From positions 1-52,616 of the forward strand of contig NZ_PQIA01000055.1 of assembly GCF_003385235.1 (NCBI RefSeq): a stretch of 52,616 nt of DNA, read 5' to 3'. Source of the stretch: Amycolatopsis circi (GTDB lineage: Bacteria > Actinomycetota > Actinomycetes > Mycobacteriales > Pseudonocardiaceae). Made by a program: the position numbers and the translations under genes. Positions 17,525-25,284 of the stretch are shown here, one piece after another. The notes under the pieces are model-generated. The model was not told where the DNA came from. It saw only the letters and a list, made by a program, of their open reading frames with translations, and searched no databases. Position 1 is the first letter of the stretch. Every line of letters starts with the position of its first letter.

Positions 17525-17564
17525 CCGGGCCGGGCGTCGGGAGCGCACCCGCCGCCCGGCCCGG
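17525..17564. terminator. GC-rich hairpin before the first MLNLS-type ligase
   Basis: CCGGGCCGGGC (17525-17535) and GCCCGGCCCGG (17554-17564) form a perfect 11-bp stem with an 18-base loop between the esterase stop and the ligase start 26 bases on. It may attenuate transcription within the operon or stabilise the upstream message. A similar hairpin precedes the paralogous ligase at 28984. Confidence 0.6.
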
Positions 17565-17590
17565 GCACCACGCCGTCGACAGGAGCCGCC

Positions 17591-19129
17591 GTGCTGAACC
17601 TTTCCGTCCTCCTGGAGGACTCCGCCCGCAACCATCCCGGCAGAACCGCGCTGGTGCTGGGCGAGAACCGCATGACCTACCGCGAGGTCGACGCCGCGGC
17701 CAGCCAAGTGGCGAACCTCTTGGTCGAACGCGGCGTCGCACCGGGGGACAGAGTCGCCCTCAGCTGTCCGAACCGGCCGGAATTCGCGATCGTCTACTAC
17801 GGCATCCTCAAGGCGGGCGCGGTCGTCGTTCCGCTGAATGTCCTGCTCAAGCGGCGCGAGATCGCCTACCACCTCGCGGACGCCGATGCCGTCGCGTACT
17901 TCTGCTTCGAGGGCAGCGAGGAACTCCCGACCGGCCAGGAGGGGCGTCTCGCGTTCGACGACGTCGCCGCCGTCAAGCATTTCTTCCTGATCGCCGCCGC
18001 CCCGGAGACGTGCACGGCAGCGGAAACGCTGCGCGAAGCTCTTGCCGGACAACCGGAAACGTTCGAATCCGTCGTCACCGAGGCGACCGACACCGCAGTC
18101 CTCCTTTACACCTCGGGCACGACAGGCCAGCCGAAAGGCGCCGAGCTGTCGCACGGAAACACGATGCTCAACGTGCTCGCCTCGAACCGGATACTCCGGA
18201 ACCGGCCGGCCAGCGACAGCCACCTGGTGTGCCTGCCGCTTTTCCACACTTTCGGCGCCACAGTCCAGTTGCACGCCGGCTTCTCGACGGCGGCCACACT
18301 TCACCTGGTGCCCCGTTTCGACGCGAGCCACGTCGTCCGCCTGATGGCCGAGGAGGACATCACCTTCTTCGCCGGCGTCCCCACGATGTGGTGGGGGCTG
18401 CTGCGGGAACTGGGCCCGGACGTCGACGTCGCCCGCATCGCCAAGAACCTGCGCATCGGAATGTCCGGCGGCGCTTCCCTCCCGGTCGAGCTGATCAAGG
18501 AGATCGACGACCGGCTCGGCGTGCGGATCCTCGAGGTCTACGGGCTGTCCGAGACCTCGCCGCTCGCGACGATCGGCGATCCCGACGCCCCCTCCCGCCC
18601 CGGCTCCATCGGCAAGCCGGTCTGGGGCGTCCAGCTGAAACTGATCAAATCCGACTGGACCGAGGTGACCGGTCCGGGCGAGATCGGCGAGATCGCCGTC
18701 CGCGGGCACAACGTGATGAAGGGCTACCACGGCCGGCCCGAGGCGACCGCCGAAGTGATCCGCGACGGCTGGTTCCGCACCGGCGACCTCGCCCGCCGCG
18801 ACGAGGACGGCTGGTACTACATCGTCGACCGCGCCAAGGACATGATCATCCGGGGCGGGTACAACGTGTACCCGCGGGAGATCGAGGAAGTGCTGCTGAC
18901 TCACCCGGCGGTGTCCCTCGCGGCTGTCGTCGGAGTTCCGCACGAGAGCCACGGCGAAGAGGTCAAGGCATTCGTGATCCCGCGCAGCGGCGCCGAGGTG
19001 ACGCCGCGCGAGCTAATGGAATGGAGCAAGGAACAGATGGCCGGCTACAAATACCCGCGGATCGTCGAGGTCGTCGATTCCCTGCCGACGACCGCCACCG
19101 GCAAGATCCTCAAACGGCAGCTGCGATGA
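17591..19129 (+). CDS. AMP-forming acyl-CoA ligase (long-chain type), paralogue 1
   Basis: The 512-residue ANL ligase begins with MLNLSVLLEDSARNHPG. It has the ATP motif LLYTSGTTGQPKGAELSH near residue 174, YGLSETSPLATIG near residue 315, WFRTGDLARRDEDG near residue 394 and the catalytic lysine region TATGKILKRQLR at the C-terminus. GTG start with AGGAG 5 bases upstream. It activates a carboxylic acid to its CoA ester, most simply the acid released by the upstream esterase. It is strongly similar to the ligase at 28984-30531. Its stop overlaps the imine-reductase-like gene (ATGA). Confidence 0.92.
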   Translation: MLNLSVLLEDSARNHPGRTALVLGENRMTYREVDAAASQVANLLVERGVAPGDRVALSCPNRPEFAIVYYGILKAGAVVVPLNVLLKRREIAYHLADADAVAYFCFEGSEELPTGQEGRLAFDDVAAVKHFFLIAAAPETCTAAETLREALAGQPETFESVVTEATDTAVLLYTSGTTGQPKGAELSHGNTMLNVLASNRILRNRPASDSHLVCLPLFHTFGATVQLHAGFSTAATLHLVPRFDASHVVRLMAEEDITFFAGVPTMWWGLLRELGPDVDVARIAKNLRIGMSGGASLPVELIKEIDDRLGVRILEVYGLSETSPLATIGDPDAPSRPGSIGKPVWGVQLKLIKSDWTEVTGPGEIGEIAVRGHNVMKGYHGRPEATAEVIRDGWFRTGDLARRDEDGWYYIVDRAKDMIIRGGYNVYPREIEEVLLTHPAVSLAAVVGVPHESHGEEVKAFVIPRSGAEVTPRELMEWSKEQMAGYKYPRIVEVVDSLPTTATGKILKRQLR

Positions 19130-19989
19130 CTCGCCCGGCCAGGCACGACGTGGCCGTGCTCGGCTGCGGATTGATGGGATCGGCACTGGCGCGCAGGTTC
19201 GCCTCCAGCGGCCTCGCGGCGACGGCATGGAACCGGACGCCGGGACGAGCCGAGGCTCTTGCCTCCGACGGCGTCCGGCCGGCCGCGTCCGTCGAGGAGG
19301 CGTTGGGAGGCACCGGACTGGTCGTCGTCTGCATGTCGGATATCGACGCGACCCGGAACGTGCTCGCGGCGGCCCCCAGCCTCTCCGGGCTGACAGTCGT
19401 CAATCTCAGTGACGGAACCTACGACGACGTCGAAACGCTGGCTTGCTGGCTAGGCGAGCACGGAGCCCAGTTCCTGGACGGGTCGACCTTGTGCTACCCC
19501 GGCCAGATCGGCGAACCGGGCGCGATGGTGGCTTTCTCGGGCCCCTCCTCGGTCTGGGCGGAGCACGAGGCCACCCTGACGCTGCTCGGAGGGCGTTCGC
19601 GGCACGTGTCGGACGAGATCACCGGCGCGAAGAGCTTGTACCTGGGCTGCGGTGCCTTCTTCGTGACCGCGCTGACCGGGTTCGTCGAGTCGGCGACGTG
19701 CCTGCTGCGGCGGGGCCGAACGCTCGAGGAGGTTCGGGACACCACGTTGCACGGTCTCGAACTGCTGCGCCACGCTACCGAGGAGGCGGCTGCCGCGATC
19801 GAGTCCGGGCGCCACGAAACGGACCAGGCGACGATCCATGTCTTCGCCGACGGGGTGCGCAGGGCTCTGGGAGAGCTGGCGGACTCGGGCGTCGACTTGT
19901 CGGTGATGGCAGCGGTGTCGGGGAAGCTCGATGCCGCGGAGCACGCCGGGATGGGGCGCCTCGGATACTCCGCGCAGTCGTTGCTCTAG
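19126..19989 (+). CDS. NADPH-dependent imine reductase-family oxidoreductase
   Basis: The 287-residue protein begins with a Rossmann motif VLGCGLMGSALARRF and has the NADP-type WNRTPGRAE. The middle region FLDGSTLCYPGQIGEP followed by FSGPSSVWAEHEATLTLLGG is characteristic of imine reductases rather than ordinary 3-hydroxyisobutyrate dehydrogenases, whose catalytic lysine motif is missing. Such enzymes reduce cyclic imines to amines, or run the reverse reaction. It is coupled to the acyl-CoA ligase by ATGA overlap and ends convergently with pucR, overlapping its end by 4 bases. In a locus with amine oxidases it may act on a cyclic imine intermediate; direction and substrate are unknown. Confidence 0.8.
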   Translation: MTRPARHDVAVLGCGLMGSALARRFASSGLAATAWNRTPGRAEALASDGVRPAASVEEALGGTGLVVVCMSDIDATRNVLAAAPSLSGLTVVNLSDGTYDDVETLACWLGEHGAQFLDGSTLCYPGQIGEPGAMVAFSGPSSVWAEHEATLTLLGGRSRHVSDEITGAKSLYLGCGAFFVTALTGFVESATCLLRRGRTLEEVRDTTLHGLELLRHATEEAAAAIESGRHETDQATIHVFADGVRRALGELADSGVDLSVMAAVSGKLDAAEHAGMGRLGYSAQSLL

Positions 19990-21218
19990 GCCGGCTGCTC
20001 GCCGCTCTGCAGTTCCACCAGCGCCAGTGCGGTGTCCACGGCGGCCGGGTTCTGCGCGAGCGGGCGCGGGAGCAGCTCGTCCACCCGGATCAGCCGGCGG
20101 TCGATCGTGTTGCGGTGCGCGAACAACCGGTCGGCAGCCTTCGAGGTATTGAACTGCTCGGCGATGAAGACCCGGACAGTGTCGCGCAGCACCCGGTCGG
20201 CGGTCGCCAGCCCGCCGAGGGTGTCCGCGACGAACTGACGCGCCTCGGCGAGGTCGTTGGTCAGCAGGGAAATGAGCTGCACGTCCTCGAAGTGGACGGC
20301 GCGGCATCCGGACCGAAGGCGCGTGAGCAGCGCCTGCGCCGCGTCCGCGTCGAGATGGCTGCGCCGGAAGCCGTGCACGTCCGGCGCCGGCCGTCCCAGG
20401 GCGATTCGCACGTGGGGGACCTCCGCCACGATCTGGTCGAGTTCCGCTCGGGAGGGCGCGGAACTCCCCGGAATCCACATCCAGAGCGTCGTCGTCCCCG
20501 CGGCGAGCGTCAGGCGGCGGGCGGCGCCCGCGGCGCGCATGACGCGCTCGGCCGCGTCCTCGAGGAAGGCGAGCTGATCGGGGGAGTCGCCCCAGAGGAT
20601 CGCCGCCACGTGATGCCCGGTGAGCGCGTAGCCGAGCTGTGCTTCCGCCCGGGGCCGCGCGATCGGCGCACCGCGGAGCAGCAGCTGCACGGTCGCCAAT
20701 CGCTCGCTTTCCGGCCCCTCGGCAAGCTCCGCCCTCGCCTCGTCGATGTACGCCGCGACCGCGGCCATCGAATCGTCCACATAAGCCACCAGGGAATCGC
20801 CGGATATCTCGACCAGCTCGCGAAGCTCCTCCTTGTCGTCGGTCGTGTCGAAGCAGAACCGCAGCCACGCGGACCAGTTGACTCGCTGCGACGCCCGCCA
20901 CGCCTCGACGTCGTTCGTGTCCATTCCGCGGAGTGCGAGGTCGCGTGCGTAGTGCCGGGTGTCGGGGATCATCGTCGGCTCGACCCGGCAGCCGGGATCG
21001 TCAATGTTGGCAATCAGCCAATGGGCCAAAGTGGAGGCACAGTAAACATGGTCCATTTCGGACAGAACCGGGTCTTGTGCGAGGGCGCGCTCGCGCAGGC
21101 TCCGCTGGCCCGCGGCCCACATCTCGTGCGCAATCTCGGCCTGGTGCACCTGCATTTTGGCCGCGGCGGCACGAAAAAGCTCGCGCGTCCGCTGGCTCTG
21201 CTTGTCCTCCGCGTCCAC
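19986..21218 (-). CDS. PucR-family transcriptional regulator
   Basis: The 410-residue protein has a long N-terminal helical sensory region, a middle CdaR/GGDEF-like domain (LTGHHVAAILWG through GRPAPDVHGFRRSHLDADAA), and the PucR C-terminal helix-turn-helix TVRVFIAEQFNTSKAADRL followed by AHRNTIDRRL. I chose the GTG at 21218 since GGAGG lies 5 bases before it; the upstream TTG would overlap this site. It is divergent from the NTF2-like gene; the intergenic region carries palindrome site 4. It is therefore the best candidate to bind the four GGTGCA palindromes. PucR proteins are often activators of catabolic genes. Confidence 0.88.
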   Translation of the reverse strand: MDAEDKQSQRTRELFRAAAAKMQVHQAEIAHEMWAAGQRSLRERALAQDPVLSEMDHVYCASTLAHWLIANIDDPGCRVEPTMIPDTRHYARDLALRGMDTNDVEAWRASQRVNWSAWLRFCFDTTDDKEELRELVEISGDSLVAYVDDSMAAVAAYIDEARAELAEGPESERLATVQLLLRGAPIARPRAEAQLGYALTGHHVAAILWGDSPDQLAFLEDAAERVMRAAGAARRLTLAAGTTTLWMWIPGSSAPSRAELDQIVAEVPHVRIALGRPAPDVHGFRRSHLDADAAQALLTRLRSGCRAVHFEDVQLISLLTNDLAEARQFVADTLGGLATADRVLRDTVRVFIAEQFNTSKAADRLFAHRNTIDRRLIRVDELLPRPLAQNPAAVDTALALVELQSGEQPA

Positions 21219-21277
21219 AGTTGCCTCCAAACCCGAGCCGGACGAACAGCCTAGGCGCAGAAGCGGCGGCCGTCACG

Positions 21278-21330
21278 AGTGCAGAGTGCACCGAACTACC
21301 GGCCAGCGCGGTGTTCCTTGGCGTAGGCCG
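21278..21330 (+). promoter_or_regulatory. Palindromic operator/promoter element, site 4 of 4
   Basis: GTGCA-GAG-TGCAC within AGTGCAGAGTGCACC (21278-21292) is followed after 26 bases by T-N3-YGTRG-N2-C (21318-21329), where TTGGCGTAG closely matches TTGCCGTAG at the same offset from site 1. It lies between pucR (start 21218, minus) and the NTF2-like gene (21392, plus). Confidence 0.6.
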
Positions 21331-21391
21331 TTGCCCTCGGCACCGAGCAAGGTGGAGTGCGCCACCAGTCGCTTCCCGCGGAGGAGAACCC

Positions 21392-21805
21392 GTGTCCAGT
21401 GCCAAGCTCGCTCGCTACATCCAGAAAATGAACGAGATCTGCGCCGCCGTCGCCGTCCACGACCTCGACAAGGTGCTGGAGTACTTCGACGACGAGTGCG
21501 TCGTCGTCAACGGCGCAGGCGGGACGGTCGGCGACAAGTCGGCTTTGGTCCCGGGATTCGAGGAAATGTTCGCGACCTTCCCCGACTGGACCCCGCGAGT
21601 GGCGACGTCCTTCCTGGAGGGCGACACCATCGGCGTTCTTTTCGAGGTGACGGGAACAGCCGGCGGCACCGGCCCGAAGGTGACGTGGATCGGCACCGGC
21701 TACTCCACCTTCGACCCGAAAACCCTGAAGATCGTCCGCGACGTCTACTTCATGGACGAGGCGGCACTGGAGCAGAAGATCAACGACGCCGCACTGGCCG
21801 GCTGA
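21392..21805 (+). CDS. NTF2-like / SnoaL-type small protein
   Basis: The 137-residue length and pattern (an N-terminal helix HDLDKVLEYFDDECVVVNGAG, then alternating strands VATSFLEGDTIGVLFEVTG and a closing YFMDEAALEQKI) fit the NTF2/SnoaL cone fold. Members are isomerases, dehydratases, cyclases or plain binding proteins. No signal peptide. GTG start with GAGGAGA upstream. It is monocistronic behind palindrome site 4, so it probably belongs to the same regulon as the monooxygenase operon. No catalytic residues can be assigned with confidence. Confidence 0.75.
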   Translation: MSSAKLARYIQKMNEICAAVAVHDLDKVLEYFDDECVVVNGAGGTVGDKSALVPGFEEMFATFPDWTPRVATSFLEGDTIGVLFEVTGTAGGTGPKVTWIGTGYSTFDPKTLKIVRDVYFMDEAALEQKINDAALAG

Positions 21806-22078
21806 CCGCTCCGCCCGTCGGCACGGGTTGATCGACAGCAGGCTCACCGCATCCAGCTTCTGCCGGGAACCGCGGCCGTCTGCGGCCGCATGGCCGACGC
21901 AGCTATTGACTGGCTGAGCAAGGCAGGAGCTTGTCGCAGCACCGTGGTATCTCGTCCGCTGTCCACGAGCGGCGCTCGAACAGCCCGGCTTTCTCTTACC
22001 CTGTCGGTTTAAGCGCGCGAATTCCGGCGGGATGATCGGTGTGCGGCCATCGCTCCGGAGACACTTGTGCCGATTCTG
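21806..22078. other. Gene-free interval
   Basis: Between the NTF2-like gene and a small minus-strand gene I see no coding region, hairpin or repeat that stands out. It begins a stretch of relics running to about 22920. Confidence 0.4.
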
Positions 22079-22384
22079 CTAGCCGTGGGTTCGAGGCTGG
22101 TAGTTGTCGAATTGCTGGCGTCGGGCGGGTCCTCGTCTGCGGAGCAGGTGTGCTGGCACGTAGTGGTTGACCGGGCGGGACCATTGGTCGTCCGCGGTGA
22201 GGAGCTGGTACGTGACCCAGCCGAGCAGGCCGCCGTCCTCGCGGCGCGCCCATTCGAACAGCAGGCCCGGGTTCTCGGTTTCAATGCGCAGGCCGGCGTG
22301 GTTGCGGGGTGCGAGGATCTCGCTGCCCAGCGGGAGCAGCTTGCGGCCGTGAGACGGGACCGGGGTTGCCGTGGCGGTGGTCAT
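22079..22384 (-). CDS. Small hypothetical protein
   Basis: A 101-residue protein beginning MTTATATPVPSHGRKLLPLG and containing GLLFEWARREDGGLLGWVTYQLL. The composition is that of a soluble coded protein and differs from the Arg/Pro-rich readings of the opposite strand. There is no clear ribosome binding site, and a GTG at 22393 is an alternative start. I do not recognise a family. It lies just downstream of the maleate isomerase relic, in a decayed stretch, so it may itself be a remnant. Confidence 0.4.
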   Translation of the reverse strand: MTTATATPVPSHGRKLLPLGSEILAPRNHAGLRIETENPGLLFEWARREDGGLLGWVTYQLLTADDQWSRPVNHYVPAHLLRRRGPARRQQFDNYQPRTHG

Positions 22385-22431
22385 CGCGGCCACCGTAGCG
22401 GCGCTGACCGACGGCGCGTCGTCATGTGGAC

Positions 22432-22602
22432 TCAGTGGCGCGCAGCTGCCGGCGTCACGTGTTGCATCCGCGCACGGGCGGGCTGGAAGACGAACCGGTC
22501 CTCCGGGTACCGCTCCTCGCGGGCGCGCAGCATCCGCGGCAGCTCGGTTTCCATGGTCAGATTGGAACTCGGGACCATCATCCCGATGTGGTGGTCGGTC
22601 AT
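22432..22602 (-). pseudogene. Truncated maleate isomerase-like gene
   Basis: From the ATG at 22602 the frame reads MTDHHIGMMVPSSNLTMETELP, then MLRAREERYPEDRFVF and ARMQHVTP, and stops after 56 residues. This is the N-terminus of a maleate cis-trans isomerase/Asp-Glu racemase family protein, closely similar to the intact gene at 51032 (VGLIVPSSNTTMETEIP, RMQHVTPAEL). Both active-site cysteines are lost. The ATG overlaps the stop of the NicX relic upstream (ATGA), so the pair came from a real operon. Confidence 0.85.
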
Positions 22603-22715
22603 CGCTTCGCCGCCGGGCGCATGTCCTTCACGGTCAGCTCGCCCGCGTCGACGATCAGCTCGTCGTCGAGGTACAGGCTGTTGCCGCGCATCGGGATGTC
22701 GATGCCGGATCGACG
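22599..22715 (-). pseudogene. C-terminal remnant of a NicX-like ring-cleavage dioxygenase
   Basis: The minus strand reads GIDIPMRGNSLYLDDELIVD and ends TVKDMRPAAKR. This matches the C-terminus of the intact NicX-like protein at 46956-47966 (HLDIPMRGCTVEIDGEAMTVDG), including the iron-binding Asp of the H-x-D pair. The His is replaced or lost here. Upstream the sequence breaks off near 22715 where an oppositely oriented amidase remnant begins. Homology is short, but the order NicX then maleate isomerase supports it. Confidence 0.7.
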
Positions 22716-22728
22716 TCGACGGCGTCGA

Positions 22729-22915
22729 GACCCGTTCTTCGACCGGTTGGTCTGGGCCGGTGTCGCCTCCATGCCCGGCTTGCCCGCCACGGCGATGCCA
22801 GCGGCCTCTCTCAGGAGGGGTTCAGGTCGTCGGCCCGATGTTCGAGGGCCAGACCCCGCTGCGGGTGGCGGAGCTGTTGGAGGAACGGATCGGCGGGTTC
22901 CAGGCACCGAAGTAG
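22729..22915 (+). pseudogene. C-terminal remnant of an amidase-signature protein
   Basis: The plus strand reads DPFFDRLVWAGVASMPGLP, then ATAMPA, and after a frameshift near 22812 continues GGVQVVGPMFEGQTPLRVAE and LLEERIGGFQAPK to a stop at 22913-22915. This is the typical C-terminus of amidase-signature enzymes (GLPATxxP ... GVQVVGPxFED.TPL..AELLE). The catalytic Ser-cisSer-Lys part is absent. It abuts the NicX remnant, so a deletion or inversion joined two broken genes. Confidence 0.75.
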
Positions 22916-22922
22916 CGCAGTC

Positions 22923-22954
22923 GTTCGGCCCGCCCGGGATGGTGCGGGCCGAAC
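22923..22954. terminator. Terminator hairpin after the membrane protein gene
   Basis: GTTCGGCCCGC (22923-22933) and GCGGGCCGAAC (22944-22954) form a perfect 11-bp stem with a 10-base loop. It lies 18 bases after the stop of the minus-strand membrane protein gene and probably ends the permease transcript. It would also serve the dead amidase on the plus strand. Confidence 0.75.
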
Positions 22955-22972
22955 AACCGAGTGCGCGCTCGC

Positions 22973-23644
22973 TCAGTGCGCGGATTCAGCGGATTCCGGT
23001 GCACGCACCGTCTTGCCTGCAGAACGCTGCAGTGCACCGTAGGCGTGGTAGATCTCGAACAAGCAGAATCCCCACACCGTCAGCGCCGCGATGAAGAAAA
23101 GCGTCTTCTCTGAATCATCTCCAGGGATAGTGTAGAAATCGTAAATACTGGCGATGATCTGCGAGGTCACGATGACCGCGGCGATGCCCCATGCGTGGAG
23201 GCGCTCGCCGGCCTGCCACAGCCGCCAGGCGAAGTAGGCGAGGAAGCACGACAGCACGGTCCACATGATCAGGAGGAAGAGGGGAGTGAACAAACCCAGG
23301 GGCACGAAATGCAGGACAAGCCCGACCACCGCGGCGATCGCGAAGCCCCACACGTCCGTGGCGACCGACGGTTTGTACCTGTGCGTGGCCATCATCAAGC
23401 CCATGATGACCAGGACCGTGAACCCGAGCGCCCGGGAGAACGCGTCGAGGAAGAACGAGATGTGGTAAAGCACCGGGTTCGGATTGAAGGTGTAGACGAG
23501 CAAGTTCGTGCCGGAGTAGGCGACGATAAGCCATTCGATTCCCAGCACGTAGTTCTTGTGCTTCTTGATGAACTTCCAGCCGCAGAACGCTCCGCAGGCG
23601 ATCATCCACAGATCGGCCACGCTGAACCAGAAGATTCTGGTCAT
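22973..23644 (-). CDS. Unknown integral membrane protein paired with permease
   Basis: The 223-residue protein consists of about seven hydrophobic segments separated by short loops, beginning MTRIFWFSVADLWMIACGAF and ending in a hydrophilic C-terminal tail. The ATG at 23644 is chosen because AGGAGGAA lies 4 bases upstream. It follows the amino-acid/amine permease by 33 bases and is surely co-transcribed. I recognise no family. Conserved polar positions are not obvious. Possible roles are an accessory subunit of the permease or a small-molecule sensor in the membrane. Confidence 0.75.
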   Translation of the reverse strand: MTRIFWFSVADLWMIACGAFCGWKFIKKHKNYVLGIEWLIVAYSGTNLLVYTFNPNPVLYHISFFLDAFSRALGFTVLVIMGLMMATHRYKPSVATDVWGFAIAAVVGLVLHFVPLGLFTPLFLLIMWTVLSCFLAYFAWRLWQAGERLHAWGIAAVIVTSQIIASIYDFYTIPGDDSEKTLFFIAALTVWGFCLFEIYHAYGALQRSAGKTVRAPESAESAH

Positions 23645-23677
23645 GCTTCCTCCTCGTCGAGTTTTACGCACTGCCGG

Positions 23678-25129
23678 TTATCGGGGACCGTTGCCGGACG
23701 CCGTTCCCTCGCGCTTTTCCGCGGAGGCCGGAACGACTGTCCGGCGGCCTGCCGCCACGGCGCCGATCACGGCGGCGGCCGGCAAGGCCCAGGGGAGGGA
23801 GTTGACCCAGGTGAGGTCGCTTCCGGTCAGGGTCGGATAGTTGACGACCATCACGACCAGTCCGCCGACGAGTCCGGCGCAGCCGAGCGCCGGGGCCACG
23901 ACGGCGCCCCAGATCGACTCCTGTTCCCGGCGGCGGAGGAAGAATCCGACGATCGAGGCGGCGGCCACGGCCTGCAGCAGGACGATGCCGAGCACGCCGA
24001 GCCCGTAGAGGCTGACTCCCATGCCCAGATACGGGTCCTGGCCCGCGAGCGTGAAGCCGATGGTCGTCGCGGCGAGCAGGCCGAGCTGCCAGGCGCTGGC
24101 CGTCGCCGGGGAGCCGTGCCGGGGGTGGATTTTCGCCAGGGAGCGGGGGAGCAGGCCGTCCCTGGCCAGCGCCACGTGGTAGCGGGCGGTGTTGCAGTGG
24201 AAGGCGAGGAACGCGGCGAACAGGCTGGTCACGACCAGGATCCCCATGAGATCGGCGTAACCCTTGCCGAGCAGGCCCGCCGCGGCGTTGAAGACGAAAT
24301 TCGACGGGTCCGCCTTGGCGGTGCGCTGCGCTTGGTCGGTCCCGGCCGCCGAGATCGCGGCCCACGTGGTGCACAGGTAGAAAACGGTGATGATCGCCAG
24401 CGAGACGTAGGTCGCCCGGGGCACGGAGCGTCGCGGATTGCGGGCTTCCTCGCCGTAAAGCGCGGTGGCCTCGAAGCCGACGAACGAGCCGAACGCGAAC
24501 ATCAGGCTGACGCCGAATCCGCCGCCGAGCACGACGCTCGGCGCGAACACCCGCAGCGAGAAGCCGTGGAACCCGTGCTCGACCAGCGTCGCCACGTCGA
24601 AGCCCAGCAGGACCAGCACCTCGGCGGCCAGCGCGACCCCGAGCACCTTCGCGCTCATCGTGACCTCGAAATACGCCAGCACGGCCACCATCGCGACCGC
24701 GACCAGTCCGCACACCGGCCACGGCGCCGCGATTCCGAACTGCCCGAGAACCTGACTGCCGAAGTAGGCGAGGCCGCCGAACACGCCGATCGTGGCGACG
24801 TTGTAGGCCACCAGCGCGATATACGCCGTGGCGCCGCCCGCCCGCCGGCCCAGTCCCTCACGCGCGAAGGTGTAGAAGCCGCCCACGTTGGTGATCCGGC
24901 GGCTCATGCGGACGTACCCGGCGCTGAACAACGCCAACGCGGCGCCCGCGATCAGATAGCTGCCCGGAACTCCCGGACCGTTTCCCAGCGCGACAGCCAG
25001 CGAGAGCAGGGCCACCACCGCGCCCATCGGCGCCACGCCGGCCAGGACGAAGAACACGATGTCAGCAGTGCTCATGGCACCGGAGGCGAGGTGTCCTTCG
25101 CGGGGGCTGGCGGAGTCGTGCGAGGACAT
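23678..25129 (-). CDS. APC-family amino acid/amine permease
   Basis: The 483-residue protein has about 12 membrane segments and the APC hallmarks: an N-terminal FFVLAGVAPMGAVVALLSLA unwound helix region, MSRRITNVGGFYTFAREGLG, and GSFVGFEATALYGEEARNP in the sixth segment, where substrate binds. The ATG at 25129 is preferred since GAGAGGGGA lies 6 bases upstream; an upstream GTG at 25171 has only a weak site. It is divergent from the TetR gene, and a TetR operator candidate lies in front. With an amine oxidase under the same apparent control, it probably imports the amine. Confidence 0.88.
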   Translation of the reverse strand: MSSHDSASPREGHLASGAMSTADIVFFVLAGVAPMGAVVALLSLAVALGNGPGVPGSYLIAGAALALFSAGYVRMSRRITNVGGFYTFAREGLGRRAGGATAYIALVAYNVATIGVFGGLAYFGSQVLGQFGIAAPWPVCGLVAVAMVAVLAYFEVTMSAKVLGVALAAEVLVLLGFDVATLVEHGFHGFSLRVFAPSVVLGGGFGVSLMFAFGSFVGFEATALYGEEARNPRRSVPRATYVSLAIITVFYLCTTWAAISAAGTDQAQRTAKADPSNFVFNAAAGLLGKGYADLMGILVVTSLFAAFLAFHCNTARYHVALARDGLLPRSLAKIHPRHGSPATASAWQLGLLAATTIGFTLAGQDPYLGMGVSLYGLGVLGIVLLQAVAAASIVGFFLRRREQESIWGAVVAPALGCAGLVGGLVVMVVNYPTLTGSDLTWVNSLPWALPAAAVIGAVAAGRRTVVPASAEKREGTASGNGPR

Positions 25130-25205
25130 GACGGTCCCCTCTCTTGTGGACCTTGGGGTCAGCTCGCTCACGTCCCGAGCCGGGATCGGGAAACATCGGC
25201 TAGGA

Positions 25206-25225
25206 TCAAGTCACGCGACTGACTG
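25206..25225. promoter_or_regulatory. Weak TetR operator candidate at the permease promoter
   Basis: This segment contains GCGACTGACTGACTT flanked by CAAGTCA, giving an imperfect inverted repeat CAAGTCA / TGACTTTG. It shares the CGACTGA core with the two stronger elements at 25285 and 26027. It lies about 80 bases before the permease start on the minus strand. Confidence 0.35.
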
Positions 25226-25284
25226 ACTTTGTTGGCTGCTGACCATAAGCCGGTGACGACGCCTCGGCAAGGCCTGTGGCAACA

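Noticed and set aside
22067..22915. Single 282-residue plus-strand gene
   Set aside because: Only its last 35 residues show homology, to an amidase C-terminus, and the preceding amidase residues are in another frame. The rest is antisense to other sequences, so it is a relic and not a gene.
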